From assembly GCA_015499985.1 (NCBI GenBank), contig JAAAUF010000068.1, positions 1 to 64,000 of the forward strand: a stretch of DNA of 64,000 bases. The letters are read 5' to 3'. A program made the position numbers and the translations under genes. This document shows positions 1-9,369 of the stretch, one piece after another. A model generated the notes under the pieces. It did not search any database, was not told where the DNA came from, and saw only the letters and a program-made list of their open reading frames with translations. Origin of the DNA: Haplosporangium gracile (Eukaryota; Mortierellomycota; Mortierellomycetes; Mortierellales; Mortierellaceae). The first letter of the stretch is position 1, and every line of letters starts with the position of its first letter.

Positions 1-791
1 CCACGGCCACGTCCACGGCCACGTCCGATCTGGCCTGAAGCTTTTCGAAGGGAGTGGGTGAACTTCTCCTGGTCAATAAATTGTTGATGGGTGATGAGCG
101 GCGTTTTGTCGTTAGGGTCGGCAGGAGGAATGATTTTCTTGTCTCGATACAGAGCATCCTTGCGCAAATGGGTGATTTCGGTGGCGATGAAAGCAAGGTT
201 GTACCGAAGGATGTCGAATGTCTCAATGATGTTGATAAGAACAGGGTCCTCAATGTCCATGGGGTTGGATGCAAGGATTGCGTGTACTGTTGCGTCGATT
301 GGTCGAGTGAGGTGGGCGAGACGTGCTTGAATTGTTGCCATGTCCTGGTCACGTTTGAAGACGTTTTTGTGTACGTTGACATCCTTGGAGCTGGTGAGAG
401 GGGGAGCTGCATAATCGAGGTGCTGGACTCGGTGGAACTGTTTGACGTCGGCATAGTCTTCCAGCTCGCGTGTCTTGGTGAAGTTGAAGAATTCGTTGCG
501 CTGCTTGAAGCTGGTGAGCCATTCCTCCAGACGGTCGTAAGGTTCCAAGGTCTGGACCACAGGTTTCGTTGACAGATAGGGGTCAAAGTCGGTGTCAAGG
601 GAAGAGGAAGGAGGGGAGAGAGCTGACGCGAGAGTTTGGCGGTCTGCAGGGGAAAGAGTGCCGAGCATTCGGATGAAATAAGCGAAGTTGTCGCTTGAAG
701 GCTGCTGGTGAGTGAGGTTGTCACTCGAAGACTGGTGAATGGGGTTGCCATTCTCTGTAGGAAGTTGGTGAGAGGGATTGTCATTGATCAT
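1..791 (-). CDS. Retroelement ORF1 (gag-like), truncated by window edge
   Basis: An open frame of at least 263 codons starts with ATG at 791 and runs leftward off the window without a stop. The protein is hydrophilic. It has a Gln/Ser/Asn-rich N-terminus, a central segment with the motifs RLAHLTRPID and FDILRYNL, and ITHLRKDALYRDKKI. Before the edge it ends in a GRGRGRGRG run expected to bind RNA. This layout, a nucleic-acid-binding ORF1 with RG repeats, is that of the first ORF of fungal retrotransposons; I think of DIRS-type elements common in Mucoromycota, from memory of the pattern. The partner reverse transcriptase, RNase H and recombinase would lie left of the window, so this identity cannot be confirmed. 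The coding reading itself is strong because no stop occurs in 791 nt. A host RNA-binding protein is the alternative. Confidence 0.6.
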   Translation of the reverse strand, partial: MINDNPSHQLPTENGNPIHQSSSDNLTHQQPSSDNFAYFIRMLGTLSPADRQTLASALSPPSSSLDTDFDPYLSTKPVVQTLEPYDRLEEWLTSFKQRNEFFNFTKTRELEDYADVKQFHRVQHLDYAAPPLTSSKDVNVHKNVFKRDQDMATIQARLAHLTRPIDATVHAILASNPMDIEDPVLINIIETFDILRYNLAFIATEITHLRKDALYRDKKIIPPADPNDKTPLITHQQFIDQEKFTHSLRKASGQIGRGRGRGR

Positions 792-2510
792 TTGCTTTGC
801 TCGAATGGATGTGTTCCTGAGTGCGAGAAGAAGAAAGATAGTGTGCAGAGATCGAGCAGGTTCATTTTTATATTTTTCTTAGTTTAGTTTCTCGAGTGCA
901 ACCAATGAAGATTGATTACACAGACATGGCTCGTCTGCCCTAGCTGGATAATGACCGGTAATATTCTTTCTGCAGACTCTGTCTGTGCGACATCAACATT
1001 GATTTTTCCTTGTTGAGCAAGTGTGTCTGGTGCGCCACCCAACCGAAATGCAGCTTATCTGTCAACCGAGTGCATCCTTTTGTTCATGCTTCAAGTAGCC
1101 CTATTTCCCCACCCTTCCACCATGCAAACTCGCACCTGCCCATACCTCCAGTCGCCATATTCCTCAATCCCTTTGCATCCCCATCGCAGAGACAATCAAA
1201 CTCAAGCAGTCTCGTCAAAAATTGGCTGGCTCGGTTTTTCTTCTCTTCTTGTAACGCCCTCTCGATCCATATCTCCCCACCATTAATTACCACCTTACCC
1301 ATCTTTCCTTGGGCATCCAACAGCTACCAATTTATAGAACAAAGCAGCCCAGTTGTGGATGGGATGTTTGTGAATGGTCCAAGGCCTATCTCCTTGTGAG
1401 GGTTTATGAGAAAGGGGATTATGTTGATGAACATTTTAACCAAGAGCGCGCTGACAAACCATAAAAGGGAGAGTGACGTTGAAAGATTCTTTGATCACAA
1501 AGACTTTTGTTTCGATTGAGAGGAACATACGAACCATGCAGGTGTTGTCGTCCGTTTCTCTCTTCGTCCTGCGAGCATTCCGGAAAACTGGCCAATCAGC
1601 ACAGAGTTGCCATTATTTGGGAATGATGATGCTTTATTGTTGTTAATGCTGTCGCCAATGCTATTGTTTGTTTTGTTGTGGATGGTACTTGTCGGTGACT
1701 ATGAGCTGTTCTTTGGTGGCGCAGGAACATCAACGTGATCATTAGCGCGCCATCACAAGATCAAATGTCTCTGTTCCTGGTTCCTGAAGAACCTGATGGA
1801 TCTTGTACACAACTGATTGCAGATATCAAATGTCCTGAGAGTCACCCGTCAACAAGAGCAATGTTTGACCTTCCTTGACTCTTGCTGCTGATATTCCCGG
1901 ATTCTATTTCACTGTATTGCCGCGTATTTGTGCGCGTTGTATGCGATTGCTTGTTGCCGTCGTGGATATTCCTGTGTCGGGTAAGATTTGGATGAGACTG
2001 CTGATAGCATACTGTTCGTTGACTGACTGTATGTGTGCAGAGGAGGGCAAAGAGGGGGATCCAGGGTGTTGAAGTTTGTGTTTGATGAAGTGGGGATCAC
2101 GAGGCTGGCCGCAGGTTACATCCAACTTGCAACTTGCGTGAGGATTGACGATGGTTGAGGGCCTGTCTGTAATCAAGACGGCCTCGTCATCCTGTGCTCT
2201 CTGTGTTCCCTGTCTTGGCTCCCTCACTGTTGGCGATGGTCCTGCTTGTTCATGAGCTTGTGCGGAATGAAGTGAAAGACAAAAGAAGGGAAAGAGGGAA
2301 GAGGTTATCGTTCCTCCATTCGTTTACAAAGACACGAACTTGACAAAAACAGACAATAAAAACCGTCACGCGCAGCCATGTCGACTGTAACATACGAATC
2401 ACACGCACAACTTGACCCACCACCCAAGCTTTATCATCCCTTCACTCTATCTTTGTTTCGTCCACCCACATCACCCAGTTGTCAACATAATAAAAAGCAA
2501 ACAAACGCGT
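792..2510. other. Intergenic region without a recognisable gene
   Basis: Only short ORFs with no family resemblance occur here (for example 1010-1399 plus and 1904-2227 minus), and they show no protein-like composition. The first few hundred bases next to 791 should contain the 5' end of the retroelement whose ORF1 starts there, but I could not identify a terminal repeat. The right end is the 3' flank of the minus-strand gene that stops at 2511. Confidence 0.5.
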
Positions 2511-4034
2511 CTACTCCTTTATTTGACCACGTAGCATCTGCAACTGTGTCTCTTGCTCCGCTCGAAGTCGATCCAGCTCCTCCCGGTGCTTCCGGAACTG
2601 CTCCTCGTACTCCGCCTTCATCTGTGCAATGTACTGTCGCAAACTCTGCTGTCCTCCTTCGTCCGTCTTTTCTTCCTCCTCGTTACTACTGCCCCTATTT
2701 CTCTTCCTTTCTTGCATCACTCTTTGGCCATGTCCTCCTCCTCCTTCACCTCCGTCATCGTCACAGATGCCCCAGTCCTGCGGATCCCTGACGGCACCAA
2801 CAGGCCCGCTCACAATAACACCCCCGCTACTATTGCCTCCTTTGGGCTGATAAGGCTGCTGTTGTTGTAACCACTGCTGTCGCTGCTCCTGATCGCTCTG
2901 CTGCCAAATCTGGCGGTCTTCTTGTGTGGGTGCATGAGGGGCCGACATGAACGACAATGGGTTCTCGTTCTGGTGCTGTTGTTGCAGTTCCTGGAGCTCT
3001 CGAATCTGTCGACGTTGTAGCATAAGCAAGTGTTCCAGTTGCTCTTGACGGCGGTGGTCCTGTGGACTGCGAGTGGAGCTGCGTTTGAATAGCATCGATG
3101 CTGCTTCTGCTTCTGCTGTTGAGGGTGATACCGCCAAGGATGCGAAGGGTGGTGGTGGTGGTGATGATGACGATAGTCCTTGTGGTGCCAGTCCTGGTGG
3201 TGGAGGCCAGTAGACTGCAGTGTCATTCGGGAGACTCTGAGGCCGGACCTTGATCGAGCGCATGTCGTCCATCATCTCTGGTTGAACGTTCTGTGGCCCA
3301 CGGCTGATGCTGTTACTGTTATGGAGATTGGTGTTGGCGTATTGGTAGAAGTATGCGTCGCTATGACCGTATCCGTTCCCACCGTAGTAGCTACGAGTCG
3401 GCGAGGGCGAGCCACTATATCCAGGGTGATGTGCCTGGTGTAGTCCCTTCTCGTTGTTTTTCCACTTCTTGGACCCGTCGTACCCATACCGACCTTGGTT
3501 CTTCATCCTCTGCCGACGAAAGAACCAAAGGGCCAGAGCTGTCATGATGATCAATACAGCAGCTGCCGAGCCGATAATGGCCCCAATGGAAAACTTTTTC
3601 GAATTGCGGCTGTCTATGGAGGGATCAAAGGTTGGCGATGGCGATGTTGTTGTCGAGGCTATCAAGTTTGGCGAGTTTGTCGTTGTTGTTGTTGTTATTG
3701 GCGGCTCTGTCCAAGGGCTTGTCGTGGTATAGTCGGGACCTGAAAACGTGCTTGTTGGGTCTGGTGCTCCTGGCGAGGAGCCGCTTGAATAGGGTCGGGA
3801 TCGGGTAGGAGTAGTCCAACTTGAAAAAGTTGTGTTCCGGCCGGAGGATGTTGAGATAGGGGGTGGAGTGGTGGAGGGTTCTGCCCTTGGTCTGATAAAG
3901 AGATTGTCTGTTCGTAACACTGGTGAAATTGTTATTGTTCTTGTTGGCGGTAGTTCTACTGCTCTTGGTAAGATTAGCGATGGATGCTGTTGCCATTGAC
4001 GGGGCACGAGGCCAAAGATGTCTGGTAGACTCAT
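2511..4034 (-). CDS. Single-pass membrane protein, kelch-family tail without kelch ectodomain
   Basis: An uninterrupted 507-residue frame from ATG at 4034. Residues 1-148 are Ser/Thr/Pro-rich with runs of Thr, typical of an O-glycosylated extracellular stalk. A hydrophobic helix at about 149-172 (core SIGAIIGSAAAVLIIMTALA) is followed by the basic stop-transfer RRQRMK. The cytoplasmic part is Gln/Pro-rich, carries SPQDHRRQEQLEHLL in a predicted coiled coil at about 310-340, and ends in a second coiled coil with RAEQETQLQMLRGQI. The same QDH and RAEQE blocks occur in the tails of the kelch membrane proteins in this window, the RAEQE block in the one at 41069. No classical signal peptide is visible, so it may be a signal-anchor (N-out) protein or lack an upstream exon. 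A surface sensor or signalling adaptor role is inference. Confidence 0.75.
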   Translation of the reverse strand: MSLPDIFGLVPRQWQQHPSLILPRAVELPPTRTITISPVLRTDNLFIRPRAEPSTTPPPISTSSGRNTTFSSWTTPTRSRPYSSGSSPGAPDPTSTFSGPDYTTTSPWTEPPITTTTTTNSPNLIASTTTSPSPTFDPSIDSRNSKKFSIGAIIGSAAAVLIIMTALALWFFRRQRMKNQGRYGYDGSKKWKNNEKGLHQAHHPGYSGSPSPTRSYYGGNGYGHSDAYFYQYANTNLHNSNSISRGPQNVQPEMMDDMRSIKVRPQSLPNDTAVYWPPPPGLAPQGLSSSSPPPPPFASLAVSPSTAEAEAASMLFKRSSTRSPQDHRRQEQLEHLLMLQRRQIRELQELQQQHQNENPLSFMSAPHAPTQEDRQIWQQSDQEQRQQWLQQQQPYQPKGGNSSGGVIVSGPVGAVRDPQDWGICDDDGGEGGGGHGQRVMQERKRNRGSSNEEEEKTDEGGQQSLRQYIAQMKAEYEEQFRKHREELDRLRAEQETQLQMLRGQIKE

Positions 4035-5202
4035 ATCGGGTAAGTCGCGCTATTGTTGTTGTTGTGGTGGTGGGACAAGTAGGGGTAAAAGGGGCGGTGA
4101 GGGAGTATGTACAAGGAGTGAGTGAGCACGACTACAGAAGGCAAGGAGGGTTACTGGAGAGCAAAAGGGTCTATGTCGAGCAAGTTGTTGACGAGTTGCG
4201 AGTGAGCCGCATTGAGCAGTAACCAGGGGAAAGAAGGAAGAGGAAGTGTGTTGTTGTGTTTGTGGAGAATGCAGGTGCAGATGGGAAAAGGAGGCAAAAA
4301 ATGAAGGAAGTGAGGTGAAGGATGTAAAGAGCGAAAGACGACGAAAAAAGTGAGGGAAAGGGAAGATACGGCAAGAGACAAAAGACAAAAGACAAGGGGT
4401 GAATTAACAATCAAGAAGTGCTTGTTATGCAGTGTCAGTAGAATCGAATGGTGCCCAGAGAGATACGGAGTGGAGTCCTGATGAACGATATATGGATGCA
4501 GGCAGGCGCAAGTTGAATGCTGAAATTACGAATTCATATTATTTTTTTTTTTTTTCATTTTGTGTTCCCGCTGGTTGGACTGTCCATTTTCTATTTTTTC
4601 CCGCCAGGCTGGTACACTTTGCATAGTAGCGGGACACACAAAACATGCGTGAGCCCATATCTTTTTTTTTTCTTCAGGGACGGGATGGCAAGGGAAGGTG
4701 ACGGATATGCAATCCTACATGGGGAGATCCTGCTCCCCTCTTTTTCTTTTCTTCACACTCTCAATTAGCCCATGAACGTTGCGAGGGAGTACCGCGAATT
4801 TTTTTTTATCCGGACAGACTCCTATGAACTTGTCCGGATAAAAAAAAATTCGTGGTACTTTACTTGCTTTGACCAGGCAGAATATTATGTCGTAATATTT
4901 CTATCTCGAGGTGAAAAAATGAAAAGATGGCGTACGGGCTGTTGTTTTTTGTGCTTCTCCTTCCCAGATCAACGAAAATAAAAATGACACAAAAATATCT
5001 CACGCAATGTGGCGACGCAGGTCAGTTCCTGGGGCGCAACCACAACAATCAAACCCTATCAACAAAAAAGCACAACGGACACACCCACATGGAAAATGTC
5101 AGTAACTTCCTGTCCCCCAATGCTTGTTCAACAAAAGACCACCGACTCCTGCATATGCGTTTCTTTCATTTCTCCTTTTTTTCCTTTTTTTATTTCTTAA
5201 TT
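4035..5202. other. Spacer between two minus-strand membrane-protein genes
   Basis: Read on the minus strand, the stretch 4400-4210 is strongly CT-rich. That matches the pyrimidine-rich leaders seen before the kelch genes and suits the promoter and 5' UTR of the gene starting at 4034. The rest is AT-rich with poly(T) runs and contains the inverted repeat at 4788-4859. The ORFs here are low-complexity shadows. Confidence 0.5.
4788..4859. repeat. Near-perfect 29-bp inverted repeat (foldback)
   Basis: The left arm 4788-4816 and right arm 4831-4859 are reverse complements at 28 of 29 positions (one G/A difference), separated by a 14-nt loop. The arms contain a T9/A9 block and the core ATCCGGACA. 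No gene overlaps it. It could be a very short foldback element, the remnant of a miniature transposon, or a bidirectional transcription terminator. Confidence 0.85.
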
Positions 5203-6540
5203 TCATTTCTCCGACTTCACAGACTCGATACGATCTTCTTCGTCATCATTGTCAGCCTCAGAGGAACCGTGCAAGATCTCGCTCTCGACGATCCGGAACT
5301 GCCGCTCATAATGCGCATTGATCTTATCGAAACAGTCCACGAGCATCGACTGCTCCTCTGATCGTATCTCTTCTGAGATCATCATGCTCTGCTCCGATGA
5401 GGGAGACGATTCGAACGACCAAGCACTGCCCCGACTGGACGATCCATCGGTCATGTGACTGGGTCGACCCACTACTTGTAAGGAGGTGTTGAGAAGCGGA
5501 GGGGGAGGAGGGTACGGAATGGCTTCAGGGCCTCGCACGACGTCGTCTGGTTGAACCATCGGGCTATCGATTCCCTGCGGACTTTGACCTTGTGCACGTA
5601 CTAAAAGTGACGATGACCCTCTACGACTACTATGACGTCTGGATCTAAACGACGACCATCGACCCTTCCAACTCTGTCCTACTCTCCAACCTCGCTTTTT
5701 CCTACTACTCTCCTCATATTCGCCAACATTGTCTTCATCATCGACAACTACGACAGCATGAGGAGAGAGGAGCTGAGCATTATCTAACATATGTCTTTGC
5801 AGCAACGCCTGCAACTCCTCCATTTGCTGTCGGTGCAGCTTCATCACCCGCTCCAGCTGTTCTTGCTTCAAATGGTCCTGCGGACTACGACTCTTGGGCT
5901 GCTGCCATGGTTCTGTCTTCCAACCTGCAGGAATACCATCAGTAACACCGTCAGCAGCTGCCTTCTTTTCGATCTGGTCGATCCCGATGACGATGCTCTG
6001 TGGGCTCCGTGTGTACCCTGGTGGTGGGGGGGCTGTCGGAGAGTGAAGTATCGATCGGTAGAGTAATGTCTGGCTGTTGTCGGTGGACTGGACTGCGCCT
6101 ATTCGTGCGAGGGGGCCTCGTTTTTCTTCGAGGTACTCTGTTGAGCCGCTGCTATTACTGGAGTCGTTGTCGTCGTTAGGGTTGTTGGCTTTGAGTTTAG
6201 CAAGGGTTTGAGCCTCTCTGAAGCGGACGACTGCTTTGACTTGGTAAGTGATGAAGAGGGCGAGGCAGATGAAGATCAGTATTGTGCCTGCGACTGCGCC
6301 GAGGACGGGGAGGGCGACTTCTGCTGCTGAGAGCATCTTGGAATCGGAGGGCTGCGGTGCTTGGTCTGCAGGGAGGGATGGTGATGTTGTGATGGTGCTT
6401 GTTGTATTTATTACTGATGGTGCTAGTGTAGTGGATATGCTGGTTGGAGAGGGAGCAAATGGTGAGGTGCTGAAGGAGAATGTTACTGATGATGTTATTA
6501 ATGGAGTTGGAGACAGCTGTCGAGGGTGGAGTCGTTGCAT
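5203..6540 (-). CDS. Single-pass membrane protein, paralogue of the gene at 2511-4034
   Basis: The frame is open from 6777, but I place the start at ATG 6540 (445 aa). The residues before it are low-complexity and pyrimidine-coded like an untranslated leader, and MQRLHPRQLS aligns with the PRQ-containing start of the neighbouring paralogue. Residues 10-65 are a Ser/Thr/Pro-rich ectodomain, and a membrane helix lies at about 75-98 (core VLGAVAGTILIFICLALFIT). The cytoplasmic tail contains RSPQDHLKQEQLERVMKLHR in a coiled coil, nearly identical to RSPQDHRRQEQLEHLLMLQR in the gene at 2511-4034. An Arg/Ser-rich segment (SFRSRRHSSRRGS) may be a phosphorylation or nuclear-type basic stretch. It has the tail of the kelch family but no kelch ectodomain. 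No signal peptide is evident with this start. The function is unknown. Confidence 0.7.
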   Translation of the reverse strand: MQRLHPRQLSPTPLITSSVTFSFSTSPFAPSPTSISTTLAPSVINTTSTITTSPSLPADQAPQPSDSKMLSAAEVALPVLGAVAGTILIFICLALFITYQVKAVVRFREAQTLAKLKANNPNDDNDSSNSSGSTEYLEEKRGPLARIGAVQSTDNSQTLLYRSILHSPTAPPPPGYTRSPQSIVIGIDQIEKKAAADGVTDGIPAGWKTEPWQQPKSRSPQDHLKQEQLERVMKLHRQQMEELQALLQRHMLDNAQLLSPHAVVVVDDEDNVGEYEESSRKKRGWRVGQSWKGRWSSFRSRRHSSRRGSSSLLVRAQGQSPQGIDSPMVQPDDVVRGPEAIPYPPPPPLLNTSLQVVGRPSHMTDGSSSRGSAWSFESSPSSEQSMMISEEIRSEEQSMLVDCFDKINAHYERQFRIVESEILHGSSEADNDDEEDRIESVKSEK

Positions 6541-7467
6541 TGTTTGACGCTTGTTGTTTGTTGCTGACTGCTCTTGAGGTAAGAGTCTCGTTGTTATTGT
6601 CAAAAGTCGATTGCGTGAGAGTGGGAATGTGGAAGTACAATGGGAGTATTCTGTTATGGTTTGGGGGTGAGGAAAGAGGAAGATAAGAAAAGAAGAAAGA
6701 AGGGATGTGGAAGAGAGTGTGCAAATGCTGTGAGAAAGAATAATTAAGGAAGTCGATTCCGTGGGTATGTGGTACAATCAGCAGGAGATCACAAAAAAAC
6801 AGGCGAGCGCGAATCGCGCCAAGATACATGGGGGAAAGTTTAACAGACTACTGAAGGACCACGCATTGAACTTTGTCGGATCAGGATCAAAATCAGATAT
6901 GAAAAAAAAAAAAAAGAAGGGGGTGAGGATTGGCATATATGCAGTTCATGAGGCTATCCAGTGGGCTGGGGGGCGGATGCTGGTGTTATTAATTGGTTAG
7001 TACGAAAAGATCAGCTCGAAGTGAGGAAAAAGGGTGATGGATTTTTGTCCCAAGTAATGCTGCAGAGTGCATACAGGGCGATTAATCCAAGCCGCGCTTG
7101 CAATGGCCAATCCCTCCCTCGATCATGGTTATTTGGCCTCCTGTTTCTGCTCTTCTCATTCGATCATGGTCCTTTTTTTTCCCTCGAGCATTTTTAATAC
7201 AACCAAGCTCAAGAATGAGGAGGACTGGCATGAGGATGAGCTCGGAATTTTTTTTGTTGGTTGTTTCTCGCTACCGAAAATTAAAAATCTTCCTTTTTCT
7301 TTTCTTTGTGCTCACTCCCCCGTGTTTTTCCACCAGCCCTCGCTATTTGCCATCTTGTCCACAGACCCATCGCGAATGTTCTATTCTTCCTTTTTCCCAC
7401 CTACCGCTATGTCCCTCCTTCTAAGAGTTTAACCTACGGAACATGTTTGACAACCCTGTCCACTGGA
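6541..7467. other. Divergent spacer with CT-rich leader
   Basis: This lies between the minus-strand gene starting at 6540 and the broken plus-strand kelch gene starting near 7468, and should hold both promoters. There is an A14 run near 6900. The stretch 7290-7430 is pyrimidine-rich, as in the leaders of the intact kelch genes. No coding potential is recognised. Confidence 0.45.
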
Positions 7468-7542
7468 ATGTCGATCCTACCCCCGTTTTCTCCCTTTTCT
7501 CCCCTGCTGGCTCCATCATTATTGATGACTGCGCAAGGTTAG
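7468..7542 (+). pseudogene. Kelch membrane-protein remnant A, signal-peptide end
   Basis: ATG at 7468 begins a short hydrophobic frame ending LLAPSLLMTAQG, then a stop. This resembles the signal-peptide ends of the family (SLLAPMVTAQAPA at 28669, LITVTSAQGP at 11556) and lies after a CT-rich leader. The kelch ectodomain expected next is absent and hAT debris follows. The matching C-terminal half reappears at 9370. The call rests on short similarity plus position. Confidence 0.4.
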
Positions 7543-7769
7543 AAAAATAAGCGAGGCACTTTTTCCCCTTCTTTTTACAATCTCAGACCGTGTCCGTACA
7601 TTTCAATGTTGGTGGAGAGGCGGTTCTTATTAGTCAAATGCTTATTTCTATCTACAGTTCTACTTTTCTAGCCGAGCGCCTTCTTTATTGTCGTATTTGG
7701 TATTGTAATGTACTTACTTGCATACTTGATGGTTTGTTTGTCACCTTTTTGTATTACAATGAGACCATT

Positions 7770-8997
7770 TTGACAAGGTGGAACCTGCTTGACAAAGTCA
7801 TGATGGGCACCACAGACTCGGCCGCCAACATCAAGACCGCAATGACGGCACTGTGTCGGACACATTCGTTCGTCAAGTTTCCATGTGCAGCTCACACTAT
7901 CCAGCTGTGCATGAATGGTGCTCTGGGAGATGTAGAAGAGGCCGATTTTGTTATTTTCAGGTGTCAGGACTTGACACACTTGATGAAGCATGTTGGACTG
8001 TTCAGAGAGGCCATTGAGAACAAGCAGTTGGAGACAGATCCGTTACAGACACCTCTTTCATTTCTCGACGACACTACTACTCGATGGAACTCACAGTACT
8101 TGATGATAGAGAGGGTTATTCGCCTTTACCACCTTATCATCGAAGTGCAAGACGATGTTCAAAAAAACAACCCAACCGCAGAAGAGCAGCGACACTTGGT
8201 GCGCCTGAGGAGAGCCTTGTTGACTGAGCATGAGCTTTTGATTGCATAGGATTTGTTCTTGCTGCTGAAGCCGGCGTTGGAGTTTACAGAAATGGTAAGC
8301 TCTGATCTGCACCCTGCTCTACCAAAGGTATACCCTTGGGTGTACGATTGGTGTAACAGGCGCGTCCTGAGTTAGAGACTGATGAGGGCAATGAAGTATA
8401 CGACAGTCTCACTCGCCATATCAGGACACGCTAGCCATTAACCGGCATTACAGACACTGTGACACTTGCGACCTATCTATGTGCAGGATGGAAGAAGCAT
8501 TCCCTTTTTGAGACCGTGGTTTGCGGGAAGGGGTCCAGGTTCAACTAGGCGATCGTATAAGGACCGTACTTGAGCGACAGGCTGTGGCGATGTTGGCGGA
8601 AGATAAAGCGCAGGGTAGAGCAGATGAGCCGGACTCATCTGCTAATGAGTCTGAAGACGAGAACCCTGGACCCTGTGCAGCCACCCGAGCCGCCCAAAAG
8701 GAACTCCGTCGATACAACGAATACTCTGTTGCCTTTCCGGGTCGACTTGAGAAATACCGTCAAAATCCGCTTAGCTGGTGGTCCAAGCATTCTAAAGAAC
8801 ACAAGGTTCTGTCGATTCTAGCCCAGCAGGTTCTCTCGATGCAGGCTTCCTCGGTTGCGGCGGTAAGATTTTTCTCAGATGCGAGGAACGTAGTGACCAA
8901 GAAAAGGGCGTCATTGCATCCCGTTACCATTGAGAACATATTGCTCCTTCGTCGTTATGTGCCTGTGGATCCAGCCGTCGAGGAACGTATGTGAGAT
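7770..8997 (+). pseudogene. hAT transposase pseudogene
   Basis: Two blocks of the Ac/hobo-type transposase are recognisable. The first, up to 8249, contains WNLLDKVMMGTTDSAANI, FPCAAHTIQLCMN and TTTRWNSQYLMIERV, the catalytic-core landmarks. An in-frame TAG at 8247-8249 follows, after which the same frame continues with hAT-like residues (DLFLLLKPALEFTEM). Frameshifts and probable deletions occur at about 8330-8520, where pieces such as TVTLATYLCAGWKK survive in another frame. The second block at 8521-8994 is the C-terminal dimerisation domain: NPLSWW, then SSVAAVRFFSDARN and KRASLHPVTIENILLLRR. No intact N-terminal BED zinc finger is visible. The gene cannot make a full transposase. Confidence 0.85.
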
Positions 8998-9167
8998 CTT
9001 TTTGACCCTTGCCTTTCTCTTTTTTATACCTCATACTCTTTCCCATACTCTCTTTCCCATATTATACCAATAGCCATACCATATCATACCCATACCATAT
9101 CAATATGTTTTCAATACCAAAATAAACCATAGTCAATTCCATGCTTTATAAGCAACATAAGGTGAGC

Positions 9168-9315
9168 AAAACTTGAGCAAAACACGAGTAAGCGAGCAAG
9201 TACCGAGCAGAATTCGAGCGAGCAAGCAAGCAACGAGCAGAATTCGAGCAAAACATGAGCGAGCAAGCAAGCACCGAGCGAACAACACGTGATTATACTA
9301 CTCCTGAGCAAGAGA
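9168..9315. repeat. Short GAGCAA/GAGCGAGCAAG repeats, probable hAT subterminal repeats
   Basis: At least ten copies of GAGCAA, GAGCGAGCAAG or CCGAGC-type words sit in the same orientation within about 150 bp. Two copies of GCAGAATTCGAGC and two of GAGCAAGCAAG are included. hAT transposases bind clustered subterminal repeats of this sort. The block lies between the transposase C-terminus and the candidate right end. An upstream AT-rich stretch (9060-9110) also repeats CATACCATATCA. Confidence 0.7.
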
Positions 9316-9340
9316 GCAAGATAATTGTGATCGATTTTTT

Positions 9341-9355
9341 CTGCTCACAGCACTA
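9341..9355. repeat. Candidate right terminal inverted repeat of the hAT element
   Basis: Read inward on the minus strand the end is TAGTGCTGTGAGCAG. It begins with the hAT-type TAGNG/CAGNG consensus and leads into the GAGCA-type repeats. Kelch-family sequence resumes about 15 bp outside it. The partner left end was not found. Confidence 0.35.
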
Positions 9356-9369
9356 TTTATTTTTGTTCC

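Larger units (their letters stand above)
7543..9355 (+). mobile_element. Decayed hAT-family DNA transposon
   Basis: The segment carries hAT transposase debris (7770-8997), a block of short GAGCAAG/GAGCGAGC-type repeats at about 9168-9315 like the subterminal repeats of hAT elements, and a possible right terminus at 9341-9355. It lies between a kelch signal-peptide remnant (7468-7542) and a kelch stalk-membrane-tail remnant (9370-10206). The natural reading is insertion into a kelch gene, with loss of the kelch ectodomain before or after. I could not find the matching left terminal repeat or a clear 8-bp target duplication, so the left boundary is a guess. Confidence 0.6.

Noticed and set aside
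1010..1399. 129-codon plus-strand ORF
   Set aside because: No start context, domain or composition supporting a protein; nothing similar elsewhere in the window.
4050..4414. Minus-strand ORFs with hydrophobic Phe/Leu/Ser runs upstream of 4034, considered as a signal-peptide exon
   Set aside because: No convincing donor/acceptor pair joins them in frame to the gene at 4034; the hydrophobicity comes from a CT-rich leader.
6541..6777. N-terminal extension of the membrane protein at 5203-6540
   Set aside because: Open but low-complexity and leader-like; the chosen start aligns better with the paralogue at 2511-4034. An upstream signal-peptide exon cannot be fully excluded.
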